The position numbers and the translations under genes were made by a program. A model generated the notes under the pieces. It was given only the letters and a program-made list of their open reading frames with translations. It was not told where the DNA came from and made no database searches. Positions 35,324 through 43,688 of a stretch of DNA of 64,000 nucleotides are shown here, piece after piece (position 1 is the first letter of the stretch; every line of letters starts with the position of its first letter). Source of the stretch: Methanomicrobiales archaeon HGW-Methanomicrobiales-1 (GTDB lineage Archaea; Halobacteriota; Methanomicrobia; Methanomicrobiales; Methanospirillaceae); assembly GCA_002839675.1 (NCBI GenBank), contig PGYM01000001.1, forward strand, positions 1,151,881-1,215,880, in the 5' to 3' direction.

Positions 35324-36805
35324 ATGATTCTCATGGAACCCCCAAGTCCCACAACTGCTATGACCGGCGATGTGCCGGCCATCTGCCATACACCTGATGC
35401 TCCGGTAACACCGGCTGCCCGGAAAATCGTGCTTTTCATTGGGATACTTGCCGGGTTCATTACCCCGTTTGATGGTTCGGCAGTCAATATTGCGCTGCCG
35501 GCCATGGGTGCGGAATTTCACATGGACGCGATCTCGCTTTCATGGATTGCGACTGCGTACCTTCTCGCCGCTGCCATCTTCCTGGTACCGTTCGGTAAGA
35601 TCGCCGACATCTACGGGAGGAAACGGATCTTCCTGTACGGTATTGCGATCTTTACCGCAGCGTCATTCATCATCACGATGGTTCCGACCACAAACATGCT
35701 CATCGCCGTCCGGATCGTCCAGGGATTCGGCGGGGCCCTGATCTACGGTACAAGCATCGCAATCCTCACTTCCGTCTTTCCCCAAAGGGAACGGGGAAAG
35801 GCGCTCGGGATCTACATAACCGCCGTGTATTTCGGGCTCACGCTCGGGCCGTTTTTAGGAGGCGTGCTGACCGAGTACTTCGGGTGGAGGAGCATCTTCT
35901 TTGTCAACGTTCCCATCGGCATTCTGGCCTGCATCCTGATCCTCTGGAAACTGGACGGCGAATGGGCGGAGTGCAAAGGTGAGCGTTTCGATCTGTTAGG
36001 CTCGGTCATCTATGCCGGTGCTCTTATTGCCGTGATGTACGGGTTTTCCCTTGTCCCGGACAGCACGGGCATCATCCTGGTTGTTGCCGGCATCATCACC
36101 GGGATCGGCTTTGCCCTGTACGAGATGCGTATTCCTGCACCGGTCCTTGATATGCGCCTCCTGTTCAATAACCGGGTTTTTGCCTTCTCGAATCTTGCTG
36201 CGCTCATCATCTATAGTGCCACTTTTGCCATGATGTTTCTATTAAGCCTCGACCTCCAGTATACCAAGGGTTTTTCCCCCGAATATGCCGGCCTTATCCT
36301 GATTATCGAGCCGGCGATCATGGCGTGTGTCTCGCCCTTTGCCGGGCGGCTCTCCGACCGTATCGACCCGCAGATCGTTGCATCGGCCGGCATGGGATTT
36401 ACCGTCATCGGCCTCTTCCTGCTCTGCTTCCTTACCGAATCAACTCCCCTGTGGTACATAATCCTCAGCCTCGTCGTGTGCGGAATCGGGTTCGGGCTGT
36501 TCTCTTCGCCGAACACCAATGCGATCATGAGTGCCGTTGAAAAAAAGTATTACGGGGTTGCGTCCGGCATGAACGGGACTATGCGGATCGTAGGCCAGAT
36601 GCTCTCAATGGGTATTGCAATGATGATCTTTTCCATCATCATTGGCCGGGTCGAGATCACGCCCGAGTATTATGCCCTGTTTATAGAGAGCCTCCATTAT
36701 GCATTCATCCTCTTTACGATACTCTGTATCTTCGGAATCGCAGCGTCACTTATGCGGAGGAAGCAGGAACCGGTGGCCGGGGTTCCCACGAGCCGACCGA
36801 AATGA
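35324..36805 (+). CDS. MFS drug/proton antiporter (DHA2, EmrB/QacA type)
   Basis: A 493-residue transporter with 14 predicted membrane helices starting at about residue 35. The first helix holds the ITPFDGSAVNIALPAM signature of this subfamily, and loop 2-3 has GKIADIYGRKR, the MFS motif A. Motif C-like glycine/proline spacing is found in VYFGLTLGPFLGGVL. Residues 1-34 are a Pro/Thr-rich cytosolic tail. These antiporters expel lipophilic compounds in exchange for protons. No regulator is adjacent. ATG at 35333 is an alternative start. Confidence 0.9.
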   Translation: MILMEPPSPTTAMTGDVPAICHTPDAPVTPAARKIVLFIGILAGFITPFDGSAVNIALPAMGAEFHMDAISLSWIATAYLLAAAIFLVPFGKIADIYGRKRIFLYGIAIFTAASFIITMVPTTNMLIAVRIVQGFGGALIYGTSIAILTSVFPQRERGKALGIYITAVYFGLTLGPFLGGVLTEYFGWRSIFFVNVPIGILACILILWKLDGEWAECKGERFDLLGSVIYAGALIAVMYGFSLVPDSTGIILVVAGIITGIGFALYEMRIPAPVLDMRLLFNNRVFAFSNLAALIIYSATFAMMFLLSLDLQYTKGFSPEYAGLILIIEPAIMACVSPFAGRLSDRIDPQIVASAGMGFTVIGLFLLCFLTESTPLWYIILSLVVCGIGFGLFSSPNTNAIMSAVEKKYYGVASGMNGTMRIVGQMLSMGIAMMIFSIIIGRVEITPEYYALFIESLHYAFILFTILCIFGIAASLMRRKQEPVAGVPTSRPK

Positions 36806-36967
36806 GGGGGAGGAATACCATAATTTTTGTGGCAGGAACTAATGAAAATGTTCCGGATATTTTTTAAAATTTTTCAGGATTTTTTTAAAAAATCCGTGGG
36901 AGAGCAGATGATTTTGCCCTGCTTCCGGATTACCGGAGGGTAAAAATGATATTTTCACTATTCCCGG

Positions 36968-37930
36968 TCACTTGTGTGAGGTAAGGAACGCGATGATCCG
37001 TTCCTGGATCTCAGAGGACTGCGGGGAGATCCAGGCGCATAAGTGGGAACCTTCCCGAATCCACATCTTCTCGGCATTGGGGATATTTTCCCATGCATAG
37101 ACACCATGATAGAAGAGAACATCGCTGTCATGGGTCCCGTGGATGATGAGTGCCGGGCACGTGATCTTATCGACCGGGAGATCGGAAATCCGCGCAAGGC
37201 CTTCCAGATCATTGTCAACACCGGCCTTTCTTAAGGGGTACTCCGACATTGAACGGGAAAACCGCAGGAGCAGGCGTACCTGCCCGGGATCCTTTAATGC
37301 CGCCTCGACCTGCGTGGCGATCTGTTCAGGCCGGAGCAGGGACTCCTGCTGGAGAAACTCCTGCAGGGTCTGTTTGGGGAAATGTTTTGTAAAGTAGCTG
37401 ATGAGTTTCTCACCGGGGCCGCTCAAAAAAAGCGCCTGGGCGATGGGACCGGCATCGGCGGGCATGAGGTATTGGGTGACAACGGCATCAGCAGCGACAA
37501 GTGCGGTGACCCGTCCGGGATACCGGATGGCAAATTCATAACCGGAGGCACCACCGGCAGAACCGAAGACCAGCGCAACTTTGTCGATCCCGAGCGTGTC
37601 CAGGAGCGCTGCATACAGGTCCGCCTGCTCGGCAGGCGACTTCCCGCTCGAAAGGGGAGTACCGAGATATCCCGGCCGGCTCGGTGCGAGAAGCGTGAAG
37701 CCGGCGCGGGCCAGCCATTCGAATAACAGGATGCTCTGGTCATATCCTCCCGGTCCCCCGTGGATAGCCAGCACAACCGGGCCTTCCCCGATTCGTGCAT
37801 ATTCCACCGGTCCTTTTGCCGTTGTGGCAATCTGTTTTTCTGCAACAAGTTTATCCTGCTGCGCAACCTCGGCACGGACCCAGCCGGGGAAATCGGCGGT
37901 AAACAGGGTATCATAGGGTTCTCCAGGCAT
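36968..37930 (-). CDS. Alpha/beta hydrolase (proline iminopeptidase-like)
   Basis: A 320-residue hydrolase. HGGPGGYD (about residues 58-65) is the oxyanion-hole segment seen in proline iminopeptidase-like enzymes. The nucleophile elbow reads VFGSAGGASG, with Phe in place of the usual first Gly. The acid is probably in HGTHDSDV and the histidine in EGSHLCAW near the C-terminus. No signal peptide, so cytosolic. Substrate unknown. Confidence 0.8.
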   Translation of the reverse strand: MPGEPYDTLFTADFPGWVRAEVAQQDKLVAEKQIATTAKGPVEYARIGEGPVVLAIHGGPGGYDQSILLFEWLARAGFTLLAPSRPGYLGTPLSSGKSPAEQADLYAALLDTLGIDKVALVFGSAGGASGYEFAIRYPGRVTALVAADAVVTQYLMPADAGPIAQALFLSGPGEKLISYFTKHFPKQTLQEFLQQESLLRPEQIATQVEAALKDPGQVRLLLRFSRSMSEYPLRKAGVDNDLEGLARISDLPVDKITCPALIIHGTHDSDVLFYHGVYAWENIPNAEKMWIREGSHLCAWISPQSSEIQERIIAFLTSHK

Positions 37931-38009
37931 GAACTGTTGTTAAAGCCAAAACGTGAAAAGTTTTTTGGGAGGATGAGCCAGCCCGGGGGCTGACGATCCT
38001 ATTCTGCAT

Positions 38010-38180
38010 TCATGAAGATTTCCAGGCAGTCCAGGTACCTATGACCGCAAGAATAAGACCTATGATACCAAAAGAGGGAACTTTCAGATCGTAGTTAAGA
38101 AGGTAACTCGATATACTGATCAGGATCATGACAAATCCTACACCGGCCATGATATATCCTGCTATCTGCTGCTTTCCCAT
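38010..38180 (-). CDS. Small membrane protein (56 residues, two helices)
   Basis: A 56-residue frame beginning MGKQQIAGYIMAG with two hydrophobic helices (about 7-29 and 36-52) separated by a short loop NYDLKVPS, ending TAWKSS. The pattern is that of a real two-pass membrane protein, not a random frame. An A/T-rich stretch lies about 25-35 bases upstream; no Shine-Dalgarno. Function unknown. Confidence 0.5.
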   Translation of the reverse strand: MGKQQIAGYIMAGVGFVMILISISSYLLNYDLKVPSFGIIGLILAVIGTWTAWKSS

Positions 38181-38413
38181 GATTCAGTATCAATTCGATA
38201 TGCAATTAAATTATTCGATAATCGCCGGTTTCACCTAACATGATGAATTTGTCCGGACACCAGAAACGATCACCTCGGGTTTGTTAAGGCTCCGGGGCTG
38301 GACAGGGGGCTGGGCTAAGACACAAAGCGATGGCTCTTTTAAAAAAACCCTATCCCCGCATTCGTACTGCCACAAATAAAAAGAAATTTATCCCGCCGGG
38401 CTGACAGGATTTT

Positions 38414-39340
38414 ATGCATGTACCTTCCCGCGTCCTGATCGTCGGAATCGGCACTATGGGCGCACAGATCGCTCTCCAGTTCGCCATGCACGGTTTTACC
38501 GTACGGCTGTTCAACACAAAGACCGCTTCTTTGGATCGGGCAATGAAAGATATTGCCGGGCTTCTTGATTCGCTCATCGCAAATGGTTACTGTACCGAAA
38601 AGAAAGAGACCGTGCTGGGGAGAATCTCGACCTGCACCGATGAACGCGAAGCGGCACGGGATATCGACTTGATCAGTGAATCCGTTCCCGATGACCCGGG
38701 ACTCAAGGGCGAACTCTTTGCCCGGTTCCATGCCCTGTGCCCAGCCCACACCCTCTTCCTCTCCAATACGTCGCACCTGATTCCCTCCCTGTTTGCCGAA
38801 CGCTCAGGACGGCCCCGGAACCTGCTCGCATTCCATTTCGGAAACCCGGTATGGAAAGAGCGTGTCCTTGACGTGATGCCGCACCCGGGAACCGATCCGG
38901 AGGCAGTAAAAATCGCCTGCGAGGTAGCCCGCCGGATCGATCAGGTTCCGATTGTATTTCCCAAAGAGCATAGCGGATATATCATGAATCACATGGAGAG
39001 GGAATATCTCAAGGTCGCGTTTGAGATTGTTTCAACGGGAGTTGCAAACTATAAGGACGTGGATAAGGCATGGCTCCTTACCCACGGCAGTACACCCCCG
39101 TTTGCCTGCATCGATCTCATGGGTATCGATCATTCCTACGATGTAGCCATGCGGGCTGCCGGGGCCGGTGACAACGGAGCACGGCTCGTTGCTGATTATC
39201 TTCATAAGAATTTTATCTCAAAGGGAAAGTTCGGAAAGAAGAGCGGGGAAGGGTTTTACCGGTACCCGGATCCGGAGTTCGCCCAGCCGGGTTTTATCGA
39301 GCAGGGTTTACGGCATGACCGGAACTTCAGGCATATCTGA
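38414..39340 (+). CDS. 3-hydroxyacyl-CoA dehydrogenase family protein
   Basis: A 308-residue NAD-dependent enzyme, close to the length of short 3-hydroxybutyryl-CoA dehydrogenases. VLIVGIGTMGAQIALQFAMHG (in two parts, from residue 7) is the dinucleotide-binding turn; LISESVPDD, FLSNTSHL and AFHFGNPV contain the catalytic Ser/Glu/His region, with His about residue 139. The C-terminal helical domain holds IDLMGIDHSYD and FGKKSGEGFYRYP. A TATA box (AAATTTAT at 38384-38391) about 26 bases before the ATG suggests a leaderless message. In a methanogen the role is unclear; it could act in butyrate-type or lipid metabolism. Confidence 0.85.
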   Translation: MHVPSRVLIVGIGTMGAQIALQFAMHGFTVRLFNTKTASLDRAMKDIAGLLDSLIANGYCTEKKETVLGRISTCTDEREAARDIDLISESVPDDPGLKGELFARFHALCPAHTLFLSNTSHLIPSLFAERSGRPRNLLAFHFGNPVWKERVLDVMPHPGTDPEAVKIACEVARRIDQVPIVFPKEHSGYIMNHMEREYLKVAFEIVSTGVANYKDVDKAWLLTHGSTPPFACIDLMGIDHSYDVAMRAAGAGDNGARLVADYLHKNFISKGKFGKKSGEGFYRYPDPEFAQPGFIEQGLRHDRNFRHI

Positions 39341-39481
39341 AGTTGCCTTTGCAAGGAAAATTTCCGCTTTAAAATCTGCATTTTTTTTACATCAGGGTTC
39401 GCGTGAAAAACCGGGCAGGGAAATATTCCAGCCCGTGCATTTTTTATAACCGGGTTTTTTTACATTGCTGCGATTAATACT

Positions 39482-40441
39482 ATGAGAATCCCTATGAACA
39501 CGACCCGGACGCTGGTGCAGGAGGAGGAAAGTGCGATCCATGCCGCAGAAAAGGAACGGGAACATGCCATATTCTTCAACCTTCTCGTAGCGATTGCTCC
39601 TGCCATACCCAAGCTTGCCGCAGCGGTTCTCTCGGGGTCAGTTACTCTTTACGCATCAGCGATGAAGACCGTCAACGAGGCCATTGGCGTCCTGGTTGCA
39701 TGGCTGATCGCACGCAAGATTGCCCGGGGCGATCACGGGGTCTATGATTACGGGATGGGAAAATACGAAAATATTGCCCGTATCATCACCGGCAGCGTGA
39801 TGCTCATCTCATTTGTCATTCTTATCATTGTCGCCACTTACAAGATCCTTTTCCCGACACCTCTCGGCAACGGGGGTGTCCAGGTCGGGATGGTCATCGT
39901 CATCATCATGATTGCCGTTGATAGTTATATCGCGGTCCGTAATTACCGGATTGCAATGCGGGAACCCTCGCCCCTCATGGATTCCCAGTGGCGCCTCTTC
40001 CGGTTGAAAGCCATTGCAAATCTCGTGGTCTTTGTGACCCTGGTCCTTGCGACCCTTTGCGCAGCGTTCCCGTGGGCAGTGTATATCGATCCGGTTGCCT
40101 CGTTTGCAGTCATGGGCATCCTTCTCTATTCCGGGCTCCGTATGATTGTATCATCCCTCCCGGATCTTCTTGACGAGACGCTGGAAGAAGAACTCCAGCT
40201 CGTAGTGGTAAAAGAACTGGCAGATCATTTTCACCATTACGAGCAGCTCCACGGTGTCAGGTCGCGGCGGAGCGGGGGAAGCATCTATGTCGATATCTTC
40301 TTAGAGTTCAGCGGAGACCTTCAGATGTGCGAGGTACAGGATACGATCGACCGGATGAAGATATCGCTAGAATCCAAAATCCCCAAAAGTTCGGTCAATA
40401 TCATCACTTCGAGCGGCAGGTGCAGCCGTGGCAGGTCCTGA
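39482..40441 (+). CDS. CDF-like cation transporter with altered metal site
   Basis: A 319-residue protein with the cation diffusion facilitator layout: about six membrane helices (residues 30-220) and a C-terminal ferredoxin-like cytosolic domain (about 230-310, with HGVRSRRSGGSIYVDIFLE). The GDHGVYDYGMGKYENIARI loop is the usual HPYGYGR-E segment. The four metal ligands of the transport site appear lost: the helix-2 motif DALHSLLD corresponds to SAMKTVNE, and the helix-5 DALxS region corresponds to KAIANLVV. It may carry another ion or act as a sensor. TATA-like TTTTTATAAC lies about 38 bases upstream. Confidence 0.75.
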   Translation: MRIPMNTTRTLVQEEESAIHAAEKEREHAIFFNLLVAIAPAIPKLAAAVLSGSVTLYASAMKTVNEAIGVLVAWLIARKIARGDHGVYDYGMGKYENIARIITGSVMLISFVILIIVATYKILFPTPLGNGGVQVGMVIVIIMIAVDSYIAVRNYRIAMREPSPLMDSQWRLFRLKAIANLVVFVTLVLATLCAAFPWAVYIDPVASFAVMGILLYSGLRMIVSSLPDLLDETLEEELQLVVVKELADHFHHYEQLHGVRSRRSGGSIYVDIFLEFSGDLQMCEVQDTIDRMKISLESKIPKSSVNIITSSGRCSRGRS

Positions 40442-40552
40442 CCTGGATTGATATGACCGGTTGTTCTCATGAAGAGAGGGAATGATGAGAGCGGAGAAGC
40501 CGGGAAAGTCTACAAAAGACCTATAATCAGGAATCGCACACCATCAGGTATC

Positions 40553-40798
40553 ATGATAAATCCTGCCAAGAATATTCCCGAGGATACGGAAGAGAACCGG
40601 CAGATCTGCAGGAAGTACTGCAGGATATGCCCGAACTACAAGGCTCATTCCTTAGAAAAATTCCAGCCAACTGAACTCTTCTGCGCCAGTGGAAGGTCCT
40701 CATGCCCGGAAAAAAAAGAGATCCGGTGTTTCTGTACTGCCTGCGAGCTCTTCGCAAAGCACCATCTCCGGGTCGGGTTCTTCTGCGTTAACGGTTAG
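40553..40798 (+). CDS. DUF2769-type cysteine-rich protein (copy 1)
   Basis: An 81-residue protein of the small DUF2769-like family, with cysteines in CRKYCRICPNY (about 21-31), LFCASGRSSCPEK, CFCTACELF and a C-terminal FFCVNG. At least nine cysteines could bind two zinc ions or an Fe-S cluster. The start at 40553 gives the same length as the paralogue at 50158-50406. A TATA-like CTATAATC 26 bases upstream supports this start; an ATG at 40469 would add 28 residues. The shared segments EDTEENR, CRKYC, HSLEK and QPTELFC show common descent. Function unknown. Confidence 0.75.
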   Translation: MINPAKNIPEDTEENRQICRKYCRICPNYKAHSLEKFQPTELFCASGRSSCPEKKEIRCFCTACELFAKHHLRVGFFCVNG

Positions 40799-40963
40799 GC
40801 ACTGTTTCCCCGGGTTATCCATCAGGCTTTACCGGAACTCATCCGGTTCTTTTGCTTTTTGGAGAACCGCTTTACCTTGGGTACCGGAATTGCAGGGTTC
40901 CCAGGGGAGATGCTGCATTCGTATGACCGTGCACTGATAAAATGACACCCGCTGTGCTTATCG

Positions 40964-41608
40964 TCAGGCTCCTGATGGTTTTTCCCAGGTAAGAATATAA
41001 GAAAACCGGTTCCCGGAAAATTCCTTTTCGATAAACCCGGCAGCTCCGGCCAGCCGGGTGACGGTACTGCGGGTCTGGAAATGGGGATCGCGGATCGTCT
41101 CTTCCACAAGCAGGATACCACCGGGCTTAAGCGCTTCAAAGATCTCGCGTAATGCCGCTTCCCGTCCGGGGATCTCGCCCAATACGGTTATCAGCACGGC
41201 CCGGTCGAAGCGGTCACACTCAAGCTTTCCGTCCCCGATACCAGCCCGGAGGAACCGGATGTTACTGAGGCCGGCAGCACGGGCCCGGTCCTGCACTTCC
41301 CGCAACATCCCTTCCTGGAGATCCATTGCCGTTACTTCTCCTTCAGGCCCAACGCAGTGAGCGAGCGGGATGGTGAGCCGGCCCGGGCCGCAGCCTGCAT
41401 CCAGCACGTTCATGCCGGACCTGACATCAAGGAGCCCGATTGTTTTTTGCGTGCGTGCGCTCACCCCGCCGGAAGACGGGGGATCCAGCAGCCATTTCAT
41501 CCAGACGGGGCAGGGAAGGGTATAACGGCGCGATGCAATCCTCCAGGCAAGAGAGATGATGATAACCAGCGCAATGAGGATAACAAGAATAAACAATATG
41601 GAAATCAT
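40964..41608 (-). CDS. Class I SAM-dependent methyltransferase with membrane anchor
   Basis: A 214-residue protein. Residues 1-24 are one hydrophobic helix (ISILFILVILIALVIIIS) with a basic RIASRRY after it, so the catalytic part faces the cytosol. The methyltransferase core starts near residue 60; MNVLDAGCGPGRLTIPLA is motif I for SAM binding, VTAMDLQEGML motif II, and GGILLVEETIRD motif III. It belongs to the UbiE/type 11 style, acting on small molecules or lipids; the anchor favours a lipid substrate (inference). GAGG lies before the ATG. Confidence 0.82.
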   Translation of the reverse strand: MISILFILVILIALVIIISLAWRIASRRYTLPCPVWMKWLLDPPSSGGVSARTQKTIGLLDVRSGMNVLDAGCGPGRLTIPLAHCVGPEGEVTAMDLQEGMLREVQDRARAAGLSNIRFLRAGIGDGKLECDRFDRAVLITVLGEIPGREAALREIFEALKPGGILLVEETIRDPHFQTRSTVTRLAGAAGFIEKEFSGNRFSYILTWEKPSGA

Positions 41609-41758
41609 GGGGAGTCCTCTCCGGTGCGGATAGGATAAACTGAGATGGGGCTATGCATAAATTTTTTTAAAAATTTCCCTTTATTACCATTTACAGCCCG
41701 CTTGACGGATAAAAGACAATGCTTTTGTCTGGCATCGTTCTTTATTTTATATCGGATT

Positions 41759-42136
41759 ATGATGCAGAAAAAGCGGATTGCAATTACAACGGCCATTGGT
41801 TTACTGACGGGATTATACTGCGTCGGAAGCCTGCTCGTTGCCGCCCCTCCCGGGGTCACCCCGGAACCCTGGTTCATGGTGATGATCCTTTACGGTCGCA
41901 TCATCCAGGGATTTGTGATCGGTTTTGCTGATGGGATCCCCCTTCGCCCGGTGCTGCGGGGTGCGGGACTCGGGGCGATCTTCAGCCTCCTGCTCTGTAT
42001 CGTTCCCCTGTTTGCCCACAATTATTTTGGTGCAGTGATGCTCCTTATCTTCGGTATCATCTATGGAGCACTTGCTGACGTAATTGCGAGCTGGGCAATG
42101 CAGCGGAAGGCCGGAAAAGCCGGCTTGAACTCCTGA
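41759..42136 (+). CDS. Small polytopic membrane protein
   Basis: A 125-residue protein with about four hydrophobic segments: residues 6-28, 38-60, 68-90 and 93-115, and a short basic tail (MQRKAGKAG). The longer upstream frame from 41645 looks unlike protein and is not used; two adjacent ATGs (41759, 41762) can start it. No family recognised; the LRPVLRGAGLGAIFSLLLC segment might be a re-entrant or transport helix. Confidence 0.6.
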   Translation: MMQKKRIAITTAIGLLTGLYCVGSLLVAAPPGVTPEPWFMVMILYGRIIQGFVIGFADGIPLRPVLRGAGLGAIFSLLLCIVPLFAHNYFGAVMLLIFGIIYGALADVIASWAMQRKAGKAGLNS

Positions 42137-42382
42137 TAAATCCCCGGAAACAAACAATCCCCCCGGGGAGATCGCAGGAGTTTTTTCGCGATTTGTGAGG
42201 AGGCTGGACAGATACAAAAACAATCAGCGATTGTTATTGCAAAAGACCTGTCCGGTTACGTTGCGTTGATCCCGGTACCGGCCGGTCATCGTGTGCCGGT
42301 AAGTGCAGGAGTACTGGAGGCTGATGGGGAAAAATGATACACCGATCAAAGAATTAATCCATTAAAAAAAATCACAACGTGT

Positions 42383-43588
42383 ATGAAACTCATCGTTCTC
42401 CTCGTTATGCTATGCCTCCTTACCGGTACCGCTGCTGCACTCTCCCTGCCACAGGTGTCGTTCTTCTCCCAGCCTGAAGTCACGGACCTTGTCCCCGTTG
42501 CCTCGTTTGAAGGCGGGCAGCGATTCCAGGCAGGCGATTACCCGGTCATCGTCCTCTCCGGCTCCTACCGGCAGATGGGGCGGCAGTACGGCGGCCTGAT
42601 GAAGACCGAGCTGAACGAGGAGTACACGTTCCTCATCAACACCCTTGCCCAACGGGGATATACGCAGGAACAGGCGCGGGAAGTGGGACGGGACATACCC
42701 GCATTGTATCCTCAGCGCGTAAAGGAGATCTTCCTGGGCATGTCAGAGACCTCGGGCCTGACACCCGATGATATCGCCATACTCTATTACGGGGCGATCT
42801 TCCAGCTCATGACTGCACCCCCCGTTCCGGTATCCTGCTCGTACCTTGCCACCTGGGGGAACTATACAACCGACGGATCTGTTGTTGCCTCCCGCAACTG
42901 GGACTTAGACGATGCTGTAATGCCGTACACCAAATGGTATGTCCTTACCGTGTACCGGCCTACTGATGGCAGCAACAGCATCGCAACCTGGAGCCCCGCG
43001 GGAATGCGGCCCGAGACCTTCATGAACAATAAAGGGCTTTTCATTGCTGACGATAACGCGGGCATTAACGATGCTGCGCCGGAAACCCGCCCGGAATTCA
43101 TCACGGAATTCTTCCGGTTCATGTTCGATTATTCGGACATGAAAGGCCTTGATGCCGGCATCCGCGGGACCAGCCCGGATGTTGCATGGATTGTCGATGT
43201 CGCAGGACCGGACGGCGCGTACGTGTACGAGAAAATGACCAATAAAACGATCCAGAGGACCGGGGACGGGATCGTTGCAGCGGCCAACCATTTCACCGAA
43301 CCGGCCTGGAACCTCGCTGCACCTCCCGAGCACTCGCTCTCCCGCTACAACAACCTCCTCCGGCTGGCCGGAGAGGCAAAGGGATCGATCGATGCACAGA
43401 AGATGATGCAGATCCGTGACGTATGTTTAGAGGATGGCGGGGCAAAGTTCTGTCATTCGGAACTTTTTGGCAACAAGTACTCCAGCAACCACCAGGTTGT
43501 TTTCATGCCAAAGTCAGAAACGCTCTGGATGAAATCCATGGACCGGGACTGGCAGAAAGTGGAACTCGCTCCCCTCTTCGGCAACTGA
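42383..43588 (+). CDS. Exported C45 (acyl-CoA:6-APA acyltransferase-like) Ntn-hydrolase
   Basis: A 401-residue protein with a signal peptide (residues 1-19, TGTAAAL). The core is of the C45 family of Ntn-hydrolases, which cleave linear amides: SCSYLATWG places the catalytic cysteine at Cys152, followed by SVVASRNWDLDD and TWSPAGMRPETFMNNKGL typical of this fold. In the family the protein is cut before the cysteine to free it as N-terminal nucleophile; SC is the expected cleavage point. Other parts (ANHF, SRYNNLLRL, SSNHQVVFMP) complete the active site. Location outside the membrane suggests use of peptides or acylated amines from the environment. Confidence 0.85.
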   Translation: MKLIVLLVMLCLLTGTAAALSLPQVSFFSQPEVTDLVPVASFEGGQRFQAGDYPVIVLSGSYRQMGRQYGGLMKTELNEEYTFLINTLAQRGYTQEQAREVGRDIPALYPQRVKEIFLGMSETSGLTPDDIAILYYGAIFQLMTAPPVPVSCSYLATWGNYTTDGSVVASRNWDLDDAVMPYTKWYVLTVYRPTDGSNSIATWSPAGMRPETFMNNKGLFIADDNAGINDAAPETRPEFITEFFRFMFDYSDMKGLDAGIRGTSPDVAWIVDVAGPDGAYVYEKMTNKTIQRTGDGIVAAANHFTEPAWNLAAPPEHSLSRYNNLLRLAGEAKGSIDAQKMMQIRDVCLEDGGAKFCHSELFGNKYSSNHQVVFMPKSETLWMKSMDRDWQKVELAPLFGN

Positions 43589-43688
43589 CGGCGGGGTAGG
43601 GAAAGGTAAATTCCGCAGACCCACCCGGGGGCTGGCCGGTGCCGGAGCGGGAAGGGGCTGTTGAGGGCCGGTGTGGCAGGAGCAACCA

